Part shown: piece after piece, positions 56,120 through 63,812 of the stretch
How positions within the stretch are numbered: position 1 is the stretch's first letter
How the letters are laid out: each line of letters begins with the position of its first letter
NCBI GenBank assembly: GCA_021816765.1
Contig: JAKAXB010000002.1
Location: 183,317-247,316, forward strand
Direction of reading: 5' to 3'
Origin: Natronospirales bacterium
GTDB lineage: Bacteria > Pseudomonadota > Gammaproteobacteria > Natronospirales > REEB76
DNA length: 64,000 nucleotides
Made by a program: the position numbers and the translations under genes
Notes under the pieces: model-generated
What the model was told of the DNA's origin: nothing
What the model saw: the letters and a program-made list of their open reading frames with translations, nothing else
The model's database searches: none

Positions 56120-56377
56120 ATGCTGGAAATACGTCCCAACTGCGAATGCTGTGACCAGGACCTGCCACCGGATTCCACTGAGGCTGTGATCTGCACGTTC
56201 GAATGCACCTTTTGTCGTACGTGCGCGGAAGAGCGTTTCCACGGCATTTGTCCCAACTGCGGCGGGGAATTCAGCCGCCGGCCCGTGCGTCCGGCGCCAC
56301 TGCTGATCAAATATCCTGCTTCCACGAAACGGACCCACAATCCGAAGTGCATCCCGACAGCGCAGGCCAAAGCGTGA
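56120..56377 (+). CDS. DUF1272 zinc-ribbon-like small protein
   Basis: The 85-residue protein opens MLEIRPNCECCDQDLPPDST and continues ICTFECTFCRTCAEERFHGI and CPNCGGEF, the cysteine-rich DUF1272 pattern with four CxxC-type pairs that probably bind zinc. ATG 56120 with AGGAAA upstream is preferred over a TTG 18 bases earlier. The family function is unknown. Its stop overlaps the GTG start of the GNAT gene. Confidence 0.88.
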   Translation: MLEIRPNCECCDQDLPPDSTEAVICTFECTFCRTCAEERFHGICPNCGGEFSRRPVRPAPLLIKYPASTKRTHNPKCIPTAQAKA

Positions 56378-56967
56378 ACTCGGCACCTGCCCTGGCCGGC
56401 CGGCACGTGCGGCTGGAACCCTTATCCCTGGAGCACCTCGACGGTTTGTGTGCCGCCGGTCTGGAGACATCCCTCTGGCAATGGATACCGACGCCGGTCC
56501 GGAACCGGGAGGAGATGCGTCAATTCGTCGAGACCGCGCTGGACGAGCGGGAGCGCGGCGTCTCTCAGCCCCTCGCCACGCTGCTGCGGGATACCGGGCA
56601 GGTGGTGGGCTCCACGCGTTTTGCCAATATGGACCTGAACAACCGGCGCGTGGAGATCGGCTGGACCTGGATCGGCCTGACCTGGCAGCGCACCGCGGTG
56701 AATACCGAAGCCAAGTATCTGATGCTTGAATACGCATTCGAAACTCTTGGCTGTCTGCGGGTGGAGTTCAAGACCGACGCGCTCAACGAGCAGTCGTGCC
56801 GGGCTATCCTGCGTTTAGGCGCCAAGCAGGAAGGCATATTCCGCAAGCACAGGATTACCGCCTCCGGGCGCGTGCGGGATACTGTGTATTTCAGCATTCT
56901 GGACGATGAATGGCCTTCCGTTAAAGCCCGTCTGCAAGCAAAATTGCAACTGTCCACCATCCAATAA
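56374..56967 (+). CDS. GNAT-family N-acetyltransferase (RimJ/RimL-like)
   Basis: The 197-residue protein has the RimJ/RimL layout: LAGRHVRLEPLSLEHLDGL, VVGSTRFANMDLNNRRVEIG with WTWIG, and the CoA-binding TEAKYLMLEYAFETLGCLRV, then FKTDALNEQSCRAILRLGA. It would acetylate a protein N-terminus or a small amine; the substrate is unknown. The GTG at 56374 forms a GTGA overlap with the DUF1272 gene. Confidence 0.88.
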   Translation: MNSAPALAGRHVRLEPLSLEHLDGLCAAGLETSLWQWIPTPVRNREEMRQFVETALDERERGVSQPLATLLRDTGQVVGSTRFANMDLNNRRVEIGWTWIGLTWQRTAVNTEAKYLMLEYAFETLGCLRVEFKTDALNEQSCRAILRLGAKQEGIFRKHRITASGRVRDTVYFSILDDEWPSVKARLQAKLQLSTIQ

Positions 56968-56982
56968 ATCAAGTCAGTCCCC

Positions 56983-57600
56983 ATGCGCAAGTTACCGGAA
57001 ATTTTCACGAACAATCGCGATTGGGCCAGCCGCCTCACCCGCGAACGGCCGGATTTCTTCCGGCGGCTTGCCCGGCAGCAATCGCCGAAATATCTGTGGA
57101 TCGGCTGTTCGGATAGCCGTGTGCCGGCCAACGAGATCATGGGACTGATGCCGGGCGAGGTGTTCGTGCATCGCAACGTGGCCAACGTGGTGGTGCACAC
57201 CGATCTCAACTGCCTGTCCGTGATCCAGTACGCGGTGGATGTGCTCAAGGTGGAGCACATCATTGTCTGCGGTCACTACGGCTGTGGCGGCGTGCAGGCC
57301 GCCTGGCGTGGTTCCCCGCTGGGGCTCATTGACAACTGGCTGCGGCATGTGCAGGACGTGGGTACGATGCACGTTGGGGAACTGAAGAGGCTGCCGGAAG
57401 AGAGTCGGCAACTGGACAGATTATGCGAGCTGAATGCCATTGAGCAGGCCATGCATGTCTGCCGCACCACCATCGTGCAAGACGCCTGGGCGCGAGGCCA
57501 GTCGCTGACGGTGCACGGCTGGGTGTATGGCTTGCAGGATGGCCTGCTGCATGATCTGGGATTCTGTGTTTCCCGGCCTGAAGAAATGGCAGCGGACTGA
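56983..57600 (+). CDS. can: Beta-class carbonic anhydrase
   Basis: The enzyme interconverts CO2 and bicarbonate. Zinc ligands are in LWIGCSDSRVPANEI (Cys, with the Asp-Arg pair) and VCGHYGCGGVQAAW (His, Cys). HRNVANVVVHTDLN is also conserved. The 205-residue length fits the E. coli Can type. It starts 15 bp after the GNAT gene, and a terminator follows. Confidence 0.95.
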   Translation: MRKLPEIFTNNRDWASRLTRERPDFFRRLARQQSPKYLWIGCSDSRVPANEIMGLMPGEVFVHRNVANVVVHTDLNCLSVIQYAVDVLKVEHIIVCGHYGCGGVQAAWRGSPLGLIDNWLRHVQDVGTMHVGELKRLPEESRQLDRLCELNAIEQAMHVCRTTIVQDAWARGQSLTVHGWVYGLQDGLLHDLGFCVSRPEEMAAD

Positions 57601-57616
57601 GAAATTATCGCAGCGT

Positions 57617-57647
57617 AAAAAAAGAGCGGCTATTTCCGCTCTTTTTT
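57617..57647. terminator. Bidirectional terminator between can and the RRM gene
   Basis: AAAAAGAGCGG pairs with CCGCTCTTTTT around CTATTT, with A-run on one side and T-run on the other. It serves both convergent genes. Confidence 0.9.
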
Positions 57648-57665
57648 ATTCCATGCTGGGAGAGA

Positions 57666-57938
57666 TCAGCGCCGGCCGCGTCCCCGTCCCCGCGCATGTT
57701 TTGGATCTTCTTCGTTCACCTTGAGCATCTGGCCGCGCAGCGTATGGCCGTTGAGGGCGGCGATGGCGGCACGCGCTTCATGGCCTTCCATCTCCACGAA
57801 GCCGAAGCCCTTGCAGGTACCCTTGAATACGTCGCGGGCCAGGGAGATGGAGAATACCTTGCCGTACTGGGCGAACAGCGCACGAATCTCATCTTCAGTG
57901 GCGTCAGACGGCAGACTGCCGACAAACATTTTCTTCAC
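57666..57938 (-). CDS. RRM-type RNA-binding protein
   Basis: The 90-residue protein is a single RNA-recognition motif with RNP2 MFVGSLPSDATEDEI and RNP1 CKGFGFVEME, then a basic tail HARGRGRGRR. Such small RRM proteins bind RNA and are often cold- or stress-linked in bacteria. It lies 33 bp downstream of the RhlE-like helicase on the same strand, so the two probably form an RNA-remodelling operon. Confidence 0.92.
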   Translation of the reverse strand: MKKMFVGSLPSDATEDEIRALFAQYGKVFSISLARDVFKGTCKGFGFVEMEGHEARAAIAALNGHTLRGQMLKVNEEDPKHARGRGRGRR

Positions 57939-57971
57939 GTCTGTACTCCTTAAATTGATTTCGAATCGGTG

Positions 57972-59303
57972 TTATCGGCCGGTGTTGCGGCTTGCGGCGG
58001 AGCGGGGTCTGTGGCCGTGTGAGCCGGGTCGGCTGTGCCACCCCCCTGATTCCTGCCGGTGTGAATGCCGTGCACCGTGGGCCGGTCTGTCGGTGGGCTC
58101 CGGCCTGGCGTGGGGATCCGGCTTGAAATCATTCACGCTGGCCCTGGGCAATTCCTGCCGCAGCAGACGCTCGATGTCCTTCAGCAGCCCGCGCTCATCC
58201 GAGGATACCAGGGAGATGGCCTCACCGGTGCTGCCGGCACGGCCGGTGCGGCCGATGCGATGCACGTAATCCTCGGGAACGTTGGGCAGATCAAAGTTCA
58301 CCACGTGGGGCAGTTGGTCAATGTCGAGGCCGCGGGCGGCGATGTCCGTGGCCACCAGCACGCGCACACGCCCCTGCTTGAAATCGGCCAGTGCGCGGGT
58401 ACGCGCACTCTGGGTCTTGTTGCCGTGAATGGCGGCGGACTGGATGCCGTCCTTCTGCAGTTGTTCACACAGACGGTTGGCACCGTGCTTGGTACGGGTG
58501 AAAACCAGCACCTGCCGCCAATCACCCGATTTGATGAGGTGCGCCAGCAGTTCACGTTTGTGTCCCTTGTCCACCGGATGCACACGCTGGGTGATGAGTT
58601 CCACCGTGCTGTTGCGCGGCGCAACGTCAATGGTTTCGGGGTTCTTCAGCAGGCCGGCTGCCAGTTGGCGGATGTCCTCCGAGAAGGTCGCGGAGAACAG
58701 CAGGTTCTGGCGACGCTGCGGCAGGAGCGCCAGGATGCGGCGGATGTCGCGGATGAAACCCATGTCGAGCATGCGGTCACCCTCGTCCAGCACCAATATC
58801 TCCACGCGCGAGAGATCAATGGTTTTCTGCTGCACGTGATCCAGCAGCCGGCCGGGTGTGGCCACCACGATGTCTGCGCCGCGGCGCAGCTTCTCGATCT
58901 GCGGATTGATGTTCACGCCGCCGAAGATCACGGCGGTAGTGAAGGGCAGATACTTGCCGTAGGTCTGCACGCTCTCGCCCACCTGGGCGGCGAGTTCGCG
59001 GGTCGGTGTCAGCACCAGGACGCGCACCGGCTTGGCCGCTCCCGGCATCCTGCCTCCCACGGCATTTGTACGTCCCTGTACATCACGGCGGCCGGCTTCT
59101 ACCGGATGGGTCTGCAGGTGTTGCAGCAGCGGCAGCGTGAAGCCCGCGGTCTTGCCGGTGCCCGTCTGGGCGGCGGCCAACAGGTCGCGGCCAGCCAGCA
59201 CCACGGGGATGGCGCGGGACTGCACGGGGGTGGGTTCGGCGTAGCCCTGATCGTTCACGGCACGCAGCAACTCGGCCGACAGGCCGAGGGAAGAAAATGA
59301 CAT
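57972..59303 (-). CDS. rhlE: RhlE-like RNA helicase with DEGD in motif II
   Basis: The 443-residue protein has the Q motif and [19 protein letters not shown] (motif I), [35 protein letters not shown] and [10 protein letters not shown]. Motif II reads [13 protein letters not shown], with Gly at residue 175 in place of the Ala of DEAD (codon GGT). A segment after motif I ([18 protein letters not shown]) is encoded by DNA with the palindrome TGTAC-GTCCCT-GTACA (59067-59082) and looks like a captured repeat. AGGAG precedes the ATG at 59303. It unwinds short RNA duplexes in ribosome assembly or decay. Confidence 0.93.
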   Translation of the reverse strand: MSFSSLGLSAELLRAVNDQGYAEPTPVQSRAIPVVLAGRDLLAAAQTGTGKTAGFTLPLLQHLQTHPVEAGRRDVQGRTNAVGGRMPGAAKPVRVLVLTPTRELAAQVGESVQTYGKYLPFTTAVIFGGVNINPQIEKLRRGADIVVATPGRLLDHVQQKTIDLSRVEILVLDEGDRMLDMGFIRDIRRILALLPQRRQNLLFSATFSEDIRQLAAGLLKNPETIDVAPRNSTVELITQRVHPVDKGHKRELLAHLIKSGDWRQVLVFTRTKHGANRLCEQLQKDGIQSAAIHGNKTQSARTRALADFKQGRVRVLVATDIAARGLDIDQLPHVVNFDLPNVPEDYVHRIGRTGRAGSTGEAISLVSSDERGLLKDIERLLRQELPRASVNDFKPDPHARPEPTDRPAHGARHSHRQESGGWHSRPGSHGHRPRSAASRNTGR

Positions 59304-59683
59304 AAATACTCCTGGAGCCGCCTGCTGACGCACCTTCGCGCCAAGCCGGTCCAGGCAGTGATTTTGTTTTAAGAGGATCGGGGAATACGCTGTAAAGGTA
59401 GGCCGCGATGGGTTTGTGGGACAACAGACCGGATCGCGTCGCCTCAAACTCGGCGCGGAGTATACGCCATTGGGCTGGATTTACCTAATGACACCCCTAT
59501 TTATTGGGGTTATACACTAGCAGCATACGATATGGGCTACACTTAGCAAGTTGCAATTGGTGCTTTACAAGAATGTCTGGAATAGCTTTAGCTTTGAAGC
59601 TAAGATACTAACGGCTAGAGGCACGAAGTACAACCGTCCTGCATGCTAGCTCTGTCGCTATGAGTATTTATAGGGTGAGCCAT
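59304..59683. other. Intergenic region and composition boundary, 380 bp
   Basis: The left part is a long, GC-rich 5' leader of the helicase gene; TATACT on the minus strand (59464-59459) is a -10 candidate. From about 59470 the sequence turns AT-rich and stays so to the end of the window. No tRNA, IS end or gene was recognised at this boundary. Confidence 0.5.
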
Positions 59684-59890
59684 ATGAACACACCGAAGCA
59701 TGGTCAATCGGTCCCCGAGATAGCTACGCACCAGGATCAGCTGCAAGAGCTTTTAGCCACTGGATTAAAGCTACCAGGTATTGCAGAGGCCTTAGGAGTC
59801 TATGCCAAAGCAATTCAGTCACTTCCATCAGCTCCACAAGTAACAGCTGTGCTTTATGCCACGGACGTCAACAGCGCCTGCATAAAATAA
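59684..59890 (+). CDS. Small protein of unknown function coupled to the SDH-type protease
   Basis: The ATG at 59684 has GGGTGAG upstream and gives 68 residues, MNTPKHGQSVPEIATHQDQL then helical sequence with KLPGIAEALGVYAKAIQSL. There is no signal peptide. I do not recognise a family. It ends three bases before the next gene, so the two are almost certainly translated together. It could be a small partner or inhibitor of the protease, but nothing in the sequence proves that. Confidence 0.6.
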   Translation: MNTPKHGQSVPEIATHQDQLQELLATGLKLPGIAEALGVYAKAIQSLPSAPQVTAVLYATDVNSACIK

Positions 59891-59893
59891 AAC

Positions 59894-60862
59894 ATGCCAG
59901 GGTGGGGCGAAATCCTACAAGAAATAAACGCCCTTCCAAGAGCGCCGGGTGGCGCAGCTGATACTGATACCGTTCGTCGCAAGTATCTTGCAAGCCTGCA
60001 TCAGCTAACGGGTCGAAGTATTATAATTTATTATTCGAATTGGCTATATAACTCAAATCAACAGACCGCGATACTACTCGATGACATGCAAGCAATGATG
60101 GAGGTCTGTCGAGGAGTCCCAGCGGACGGTCTCGACATAATAATCCATAGCCCCGGTGGAAGCCCCGAAGCCACTGCTCGCATAGTTGACTACCTGAGAC
60201 AAAAGTTCACACATATACGCATCTTTGTCCCTCTGGCCGCAATGTCAGCTGCAACCATGTGGTGTTTTGCAGCTGATGAGCTTGTGATGGGAAAGCATTC
60301 ACAGCTCGGCCCAATTGATCCGCAGATGGTTACTGGTTCTGGATTTTGCCCGGCCCGCGCAATTAAAAAGCAGTTTGCTGATGCACTAAAAGACTGTGCA
60401 GCGAATCCTAGCCATGTAGCAGCCTGGATGCCTATACTCGCTCAATACGGTCCAGCGTTGCTTTCACAATGTGCCACAGCTGAATCGTTGACAAAGCAGC
60501 TCGCTGTGGATTGGTTAGAAAAGTTCTTTTTCAAAGATGATCCGCAAGCTGCTGAAAAAGCCAAAAAAGTTACAGAGTACTTCGCAGACGCAGACTTGCA
60601 TTTTTCTCATGCAAAAGGAATTGATATTGATGAAGCAAAAACTGCTGGACTGGATCGGATAAAACGCCTTGAAGAAAACCAGCAATTACAGGATGCAGTA
60701 CTAAGTGTGCATCACGCCACACTCCACTCCTTTATGAACCCTGCAGTTCTAAAGATTGTCGAAAATCATCTCGGACGAGCTTTTGTACGCATTGGTCAGC
60801 CGACTATGATACCTATGATCCAGCAGCCTATTCAGATCCCGATACAATTCCCGCCGAACTAA
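59894..60862 (+). CDS. SDH-type Clp-fold serine protease-like protein
   Basis: The 322-residue protein resembles the SDH_sah (serine dehydrogenase proteinase) group of ClpP/SppA-fold proteins: SIIIYYSNWLY, LDIIIHSPGGSPEATARIVD, then IRIFVPLAAMSAATMWCFAA with the candidate nucleophile Ser, and MGKHSQLGPIDPQMV. The C-terminal part is helical and ends in a Pro/Ile/Gln-rich tail (MIPMIQQPIQIPIQFPP). No signal peptide is present. Members occur in accessory regions and some are linked to defence or toxin systems, but the role here is unknown. The gene is AT-rich compared with the chromosome and pairs with the preceding 68-residue ORF. Confidence 0.8.
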   Translation: MPGWGEILQEINALPRAPGGAADTDTVRRKYLASLHQLTGRSIIIYYSNWLYNSNQQTAILLDDMQAMMEVCRGVPADGLDIIIHSPGGSPEATARIVDYLRQKFTHIRIFVPLAAMSAATMWCFAADELVMGKHSQLGPIDPQMVTGSGFCPARAIKKQFADALKDCAANPSHVAAWMPILAQYGPALLSQCATAESLTKQLAVDWLEKFFFKDDPQAAEKAKKVTEYFADADLHFSHAKGIDIDEAKTAGLDRIKRLEENQQLQDAVLSVHHATLHSFMNPAVLKIVENHLGRAFVRIGQPTMIPMIQQPIQIPIQFPPN

Positions 60863-60954
60863 AATCCGGCACCCCCGCTTCCACATCAACCTGAGTAAAG
60901 ACCATTGTCCCATTGTATCGCGTATTTTTCATTATTAAAAAAATGTAATTAGCC

Positions 60955-61131
60955 ATGAGAAAATCAATTGCATTGTATATTTCTATGGCTTCAGTCATAT
61001 GTCTTACAGCGGGCTGTATTTCAACATAGGTAGTCGCTAACCAACTGGGCGGAAAATACATTGGGCAGAACCTTGATCAATTCACTATCTATTATGGGCC
61101 GCCCTATATCTGTCCGCTATTAACCATCTAA
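60955..61131 (+). pseudogene. Small lipoprotein gene interrupted by an in-frame TAG
   Basis: ATG 60955 opens MRKSIALYISMASVICLTAG, then CIST, a lipoprotein signal with lipobox LTAGC. An amber stop follows at 61027-61029. The same frame then continues VVANQLGGKYIGQNLDQFTI and YYGPPYIC, a pattern common in small bacterial lipoproteins, before a TAA at 61129. The 3' end of the expected domain is missing. A recent nonsense mutation plus decay explains this best. Confidence 0.55.
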
Positions 61132-61485
61132 CTCCATGAAAATACGGGATAAGTGAAGTCTTTTGATCAACCAACACCCACACTCATTAGTTTATCTGGT
61201 TACGTCTACGCTATACCTAGTTACAGGCGGTCTATATATGATCAGTTTTGCGCAGATTAAGTCCTTCGACCGGCGGTCCATTTAACCTGACATTCGGGGT
61301 TGCAAATGGGCATCCCCGGCACCATACTGACCCGACGCGGAGGACAGCGCTGTATGGCACCCAAGAGCTTACGTCCCTCTGTTAATTCCTATGTATTCAA
61401 TCTATAGCTTTGCCCGAGCAGAGGATGGCGGTCGGCCGGCTTATGCTTGGACGTTTAAGCAAGCAGTGCAATCTGACCGTTTGCC
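61132..61485. other. AT-rich intergenic stretch, 354 bp, no gene recognised
   Basis: No frame of convincing length or similarity is present. It may contain the end of the decayed lipoprotein gene and the promoter of the Panacea-domain gene, but no clear -35/-10 pair was found. Confidence 0.4.
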
Positions 61486-62058
61486 ATGTTAATTACGCAT
61501 GAGCGCGAGAAACTTCTCAACACCATCGTGTATTTCGTCTCGCGCACGGAACACTGCGGGCTCACTAAGCTATTTAAGCTCATTAATTTCCTAGACTTCG
61601 ATCATTACAGCGAGACTGGCCGGTCTGTCACCGGACAAGAATATTTCGCATGGGATTTTGGACCTGTACCAACTGAGCTATTTTTTGAGATTAAGCAAAA
61701 TCCAAAGGATGATCTACTCAAATACGTGTCTATTCAATCTCAGCCAAAAGATGCTGACGATTCTAACCATCCCACAAGCATTCGCCCGCTCAAGGCGTTT
61801 GAATCAAGATATTTTTCCAAACGTGAATTAGGATTACTAGAAAGGCTCGCTTTTATATATAAAGATGCAACCGCAGATGAAATGAGCCACATCAGCCATG
61901 CTAATGAATTGCCGTGGAGAAAAACGATTAAATCAAAAGGTGAGAAAGGGCACATTGATTATAAAATGGTTCTTGATGCCAAAAAATTGCCTCGTCCCAG
62001 GGAGATAATTGAAGATCTAAACAGTGAATACGAGGAAACTAAGGCACTTCTGCGGTGA
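61486..62058 (+). CDS. Panacea-domain (SocA-like) protein, candidate antitoxin
   Basis: The 190-residue protein has the Panacea core: LLNTIVYFVSRTEHCGLTKL with FKLINFLDFDHY, then GRSVTGQEYFAWDFGPVPTE and a late SHANELPWRKT block. Panacea domains act as promiscuous antitoxins in PanAT toxin-antitoxin modules. Antitoxin-first order and a GTGA overlap with the next gene fit that model. No signal peptide or membrane segment is seen. The AT-rich setting suggests lateral transfer. It could instead be an adaptor, like SocA of Caulobacter. Confidence 0.8.
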   Translation: MLITHEREKLLNTIVYFVSRTEHCGLTKLFKLINFLDFDHYSETGRSVTGQEYFAWDFGPVPTELFFEIKQNPKDDLLKYVSIQSQPKDADDSNHPTSIRPLKAFESRYFSKRELGLLERLAFIYKDATADEMSHISHANELPWRKTIKSKGEKGHIDYKMVLDAKKLPRPREIIEDLNSEYEETKALLR

Positions 62059-62453
62059 AACCCGGGATGGTTGTTTTATGGAAGAAGTTTGAGTTTGAGG
62101 ATGGCACTCAAAAGGACAAGCTTTTTATTATGCTTAGCCATCCGCGTAATCACGCATGCTTAGCCGTAAAAACGACCAGCCAACAAAAATGGCGTGATAC
62201 GGACGAGGGCTGTCACAATGATAAAGGATATTTTTTTGTCAAAGGACCAAGTAAATTGCGATGGTTCAATGTTAATACTTGGGTAATCATGGAACAGCCA
62301 CTTCTATTTGATTGCGATAAGCTGAAAGCCGCCGTAGACTCTGATGAAGCCGAAGTTAAAACGTATCTTGGAACTCAGTTTATTTCAGAATTACGCAATT
62401 GCTTATCCAATTCACAGGATATAAGCGAGGAGCAATTAGCTCATCTCAGGTAA
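62055..62453 (+). CDS. Candidate PanT toxin, PemK/MazF-like fold
   Basis: The 132-residue protein starts at a GTG overlapping the Panacea gene stop (an ATG lies four codons later). Its opening, KPGMVVLWKKFEFEDGTQKD, and KLFIMLSHPRNHACLAVKTT, have the beta-strand order of PemK/MazF-type small barrels, with RWFNVNTWVIMEQP later. No catalytic set could be confirmed, so ribonuclease activity is a guess. Its only strong support as a toxin is the tight coupling to the Panacea gene. A non-toxic effector of the same operon is the alternative. Confidence 0.6.
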   Translation: MKPGMVVLWKKFEFEDGTQKDKLFIMLSHPRNHACLAVKTTSQQKWRDTDEGCHNDKGYFFVKGPSKLRWFNVNTWVIMEQPLLFDCDKLKAAVDSDEAEVKTYLGTQFISELRNCLSNSQDISEEQLAHLR

Positions 62454-62573
62454 TATGCGAAAGTTGATAACGATTTCACAGGATTGTTCTTGCCCGTATA
62501 TGTGATGTTCTTAACGAATAAATATCTCAAGGTCAACTTTGCTCGGATAAACCCGGAGTCAGGAGATCAATAT

Positions 62574-62930
62574 ATGCACAGATTCCATTATATGGCCTTG
62601 GCCACTATAGCCTTATCATTAGCTTATGTTACGGCTGCGGCAGCAAATCTCTCTCCCAGCAATGTAATGAGTCAACCGGCTCAGTACAACGGACAGGAGA
62701 TAACTGTGTCCGGTACCATTGAGTACCTTAAAGCCACAGTCTCGCACCGCGGAAATGCGTACGAGACCTTCAAACTCTGCGACAACAAAGACTGCCTCAA
62801 TGCTTTCACATGGGGAACGACTCTTCGCAACGATGGGGCACAAGTCACTGTGTCAGGCCACTTTTGGCAAGTAAAGCATGTCGGGAGATACACCTTCTAC
62901 AACGAGCTTGATCTGGATAATGGTCAATGA
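62574..62930 (+). CDS. Exported small OB-fold-like protein
   Basis: The ATG at 62574 follows CAGGAG and gives 118 residues with a signal peptide (MALATIALSLAYVTAAAAN). The mature part (NVMSQPAQYNGQEITVSGTI, VTVSGHFWQVKHVGRYTFYN) has the strand pattern of a small OB-fold domain and two cysteines in KLCDNKDCLNAF. It should be periplasmic. I do not recognise a characterised family. It lies 12 bp before another exported small protein. Confidence 0.7.
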   Translation: MHRFHYMALATIALSLAYVTAAAANLSPSNVMSQPAQYNGQEITVSGTIEYLKATVSHRGNAYETFKLCDNKDCLNAFTWGTTLRNDGAQVTVSGHFWQVKHVGRYTFYNELDLDNGQ

Positions 62931-62942
62931 GGGCACTGACGT

Positions 62943-63302
62943 ATGCGTACTTATCAAATAATCTTGGTCGCTACGACGTTCATTTTAGTTCTATTCAGCT
63001 ATAGCAGCTACGGAACGGACTGGGATGACTGTCATGATGCCCTAGCCAACGTTCACCAAGCTGCGAGCGATGCAGCAGATGCCGCTGATGATGCAGATCA
63101 GGCGCAGCAAGAATTCGAAAGCGCCAAGGATGATTTTCAAGGCTGCCTGGCTCAAAGTGACGAGAGTGACGATTGCGAGACGGAAAAACAGGATTACGAG
63201 GACGCCAGAGATAAATACCAATCTGCGGAAGCTGATGCCGATTCGGCAATCCAGGATTTGAGTACCGCCATTAAACTTGCAAGCACATCATGTTCCAATT
63301 AA
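62943..63302 (+). CDS. Exported Asp/Ala-rich helical protein
   Basis: The 119-residue protein has a signal peptide (IILVATTFILVLFSYSSYG) and then a strongly acidic, heptad-like helical stretch (AASDAADAADDADQAQQEFE) with four cysteines, at DDCHDAL, GCLAQ, DDCETEK and the C-terminal SCSN. A coiled coil stabilised by disulfides in the periplasm is likely. Function unknown; the tight spacing to the preceding exported protein suggests a shared job. Confidence 0.7.
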   Translation: MRTYQIILVATTFILVLFSYSSYGTDWDDCHDALANVHQAASDAADAADDADQAQQEFESAKDDFQGCLAQSDESDDCETEKQDYEDARDKYQSAEADADSAIQDLSTAIKLASTSCSN

Positions 63303-63341
63303 GAACATGCTAAGCCTCGCCGGGCTTCGTAGTACGGCATG

Positions 63342-63767
63342 TCAATTTGTGCTTGTTGACGATCCTTTATTCTCAACATAGATTACTATCCCACTACCCT
63401 CCTTTAAAAAGACAGGAACTGACGTTCGGACACCTGTTGCAAACGCTGAGTTCCCATAGGCATTTGCGGTGCTAACTCCAGTATTCACGGAACCACCATA
63501 GCTACAGCCGACTTGTTGCAGCAAGACGCCGTTTGCACCTAATTCAGCAGCTTCGATTTTCAGACGCTCGATTACCTTGTTTATTTTTTGCTGATCTGTA
63601 ATTGTCCATGAATTTCGGCTAGATGCATCTAACAATGCGATTTCTTTGTACTTGGCCGGTGGTTGAATATAAATCTTTACTTGATCAGGTGATATGGGAG
63701 GACGCCTCTTACCAACGAGAACATAGGACATGCTCGCACAGCTAGAAAGTACAACTGTGACTAGAAC
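63342..63767 (-). pseudogene. Lipoprotein gene whose start is missing next to an IS end
   Basis: From an ATG at 63731 the frame gives a 129-residue domain (VLVGKRRPPISPDQVKIYIQ, ERLKIEAAELGANGVLLQQV) like conserved enterobacterial-type lipoproteins of unknown function. The frame is open upstream as VLVTVVLSSCAS, which is the end of a lipoprotein signal peptide with lipobox LSSC, but no start codon exists before the TAA at 63768-63770. The first part of the signal peptide is therefore gone, exactly where IS5-type sequence begins. The ATG at 63731 lies after the lipid-bearing Cys, so any product would stay in the cytoplasm. Confidence 0.65.
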
Positions 63768-63812
63768 TTATCTCAAAATAGAAAAACACGCATCATTGTC
63801 TATACTTGATGC

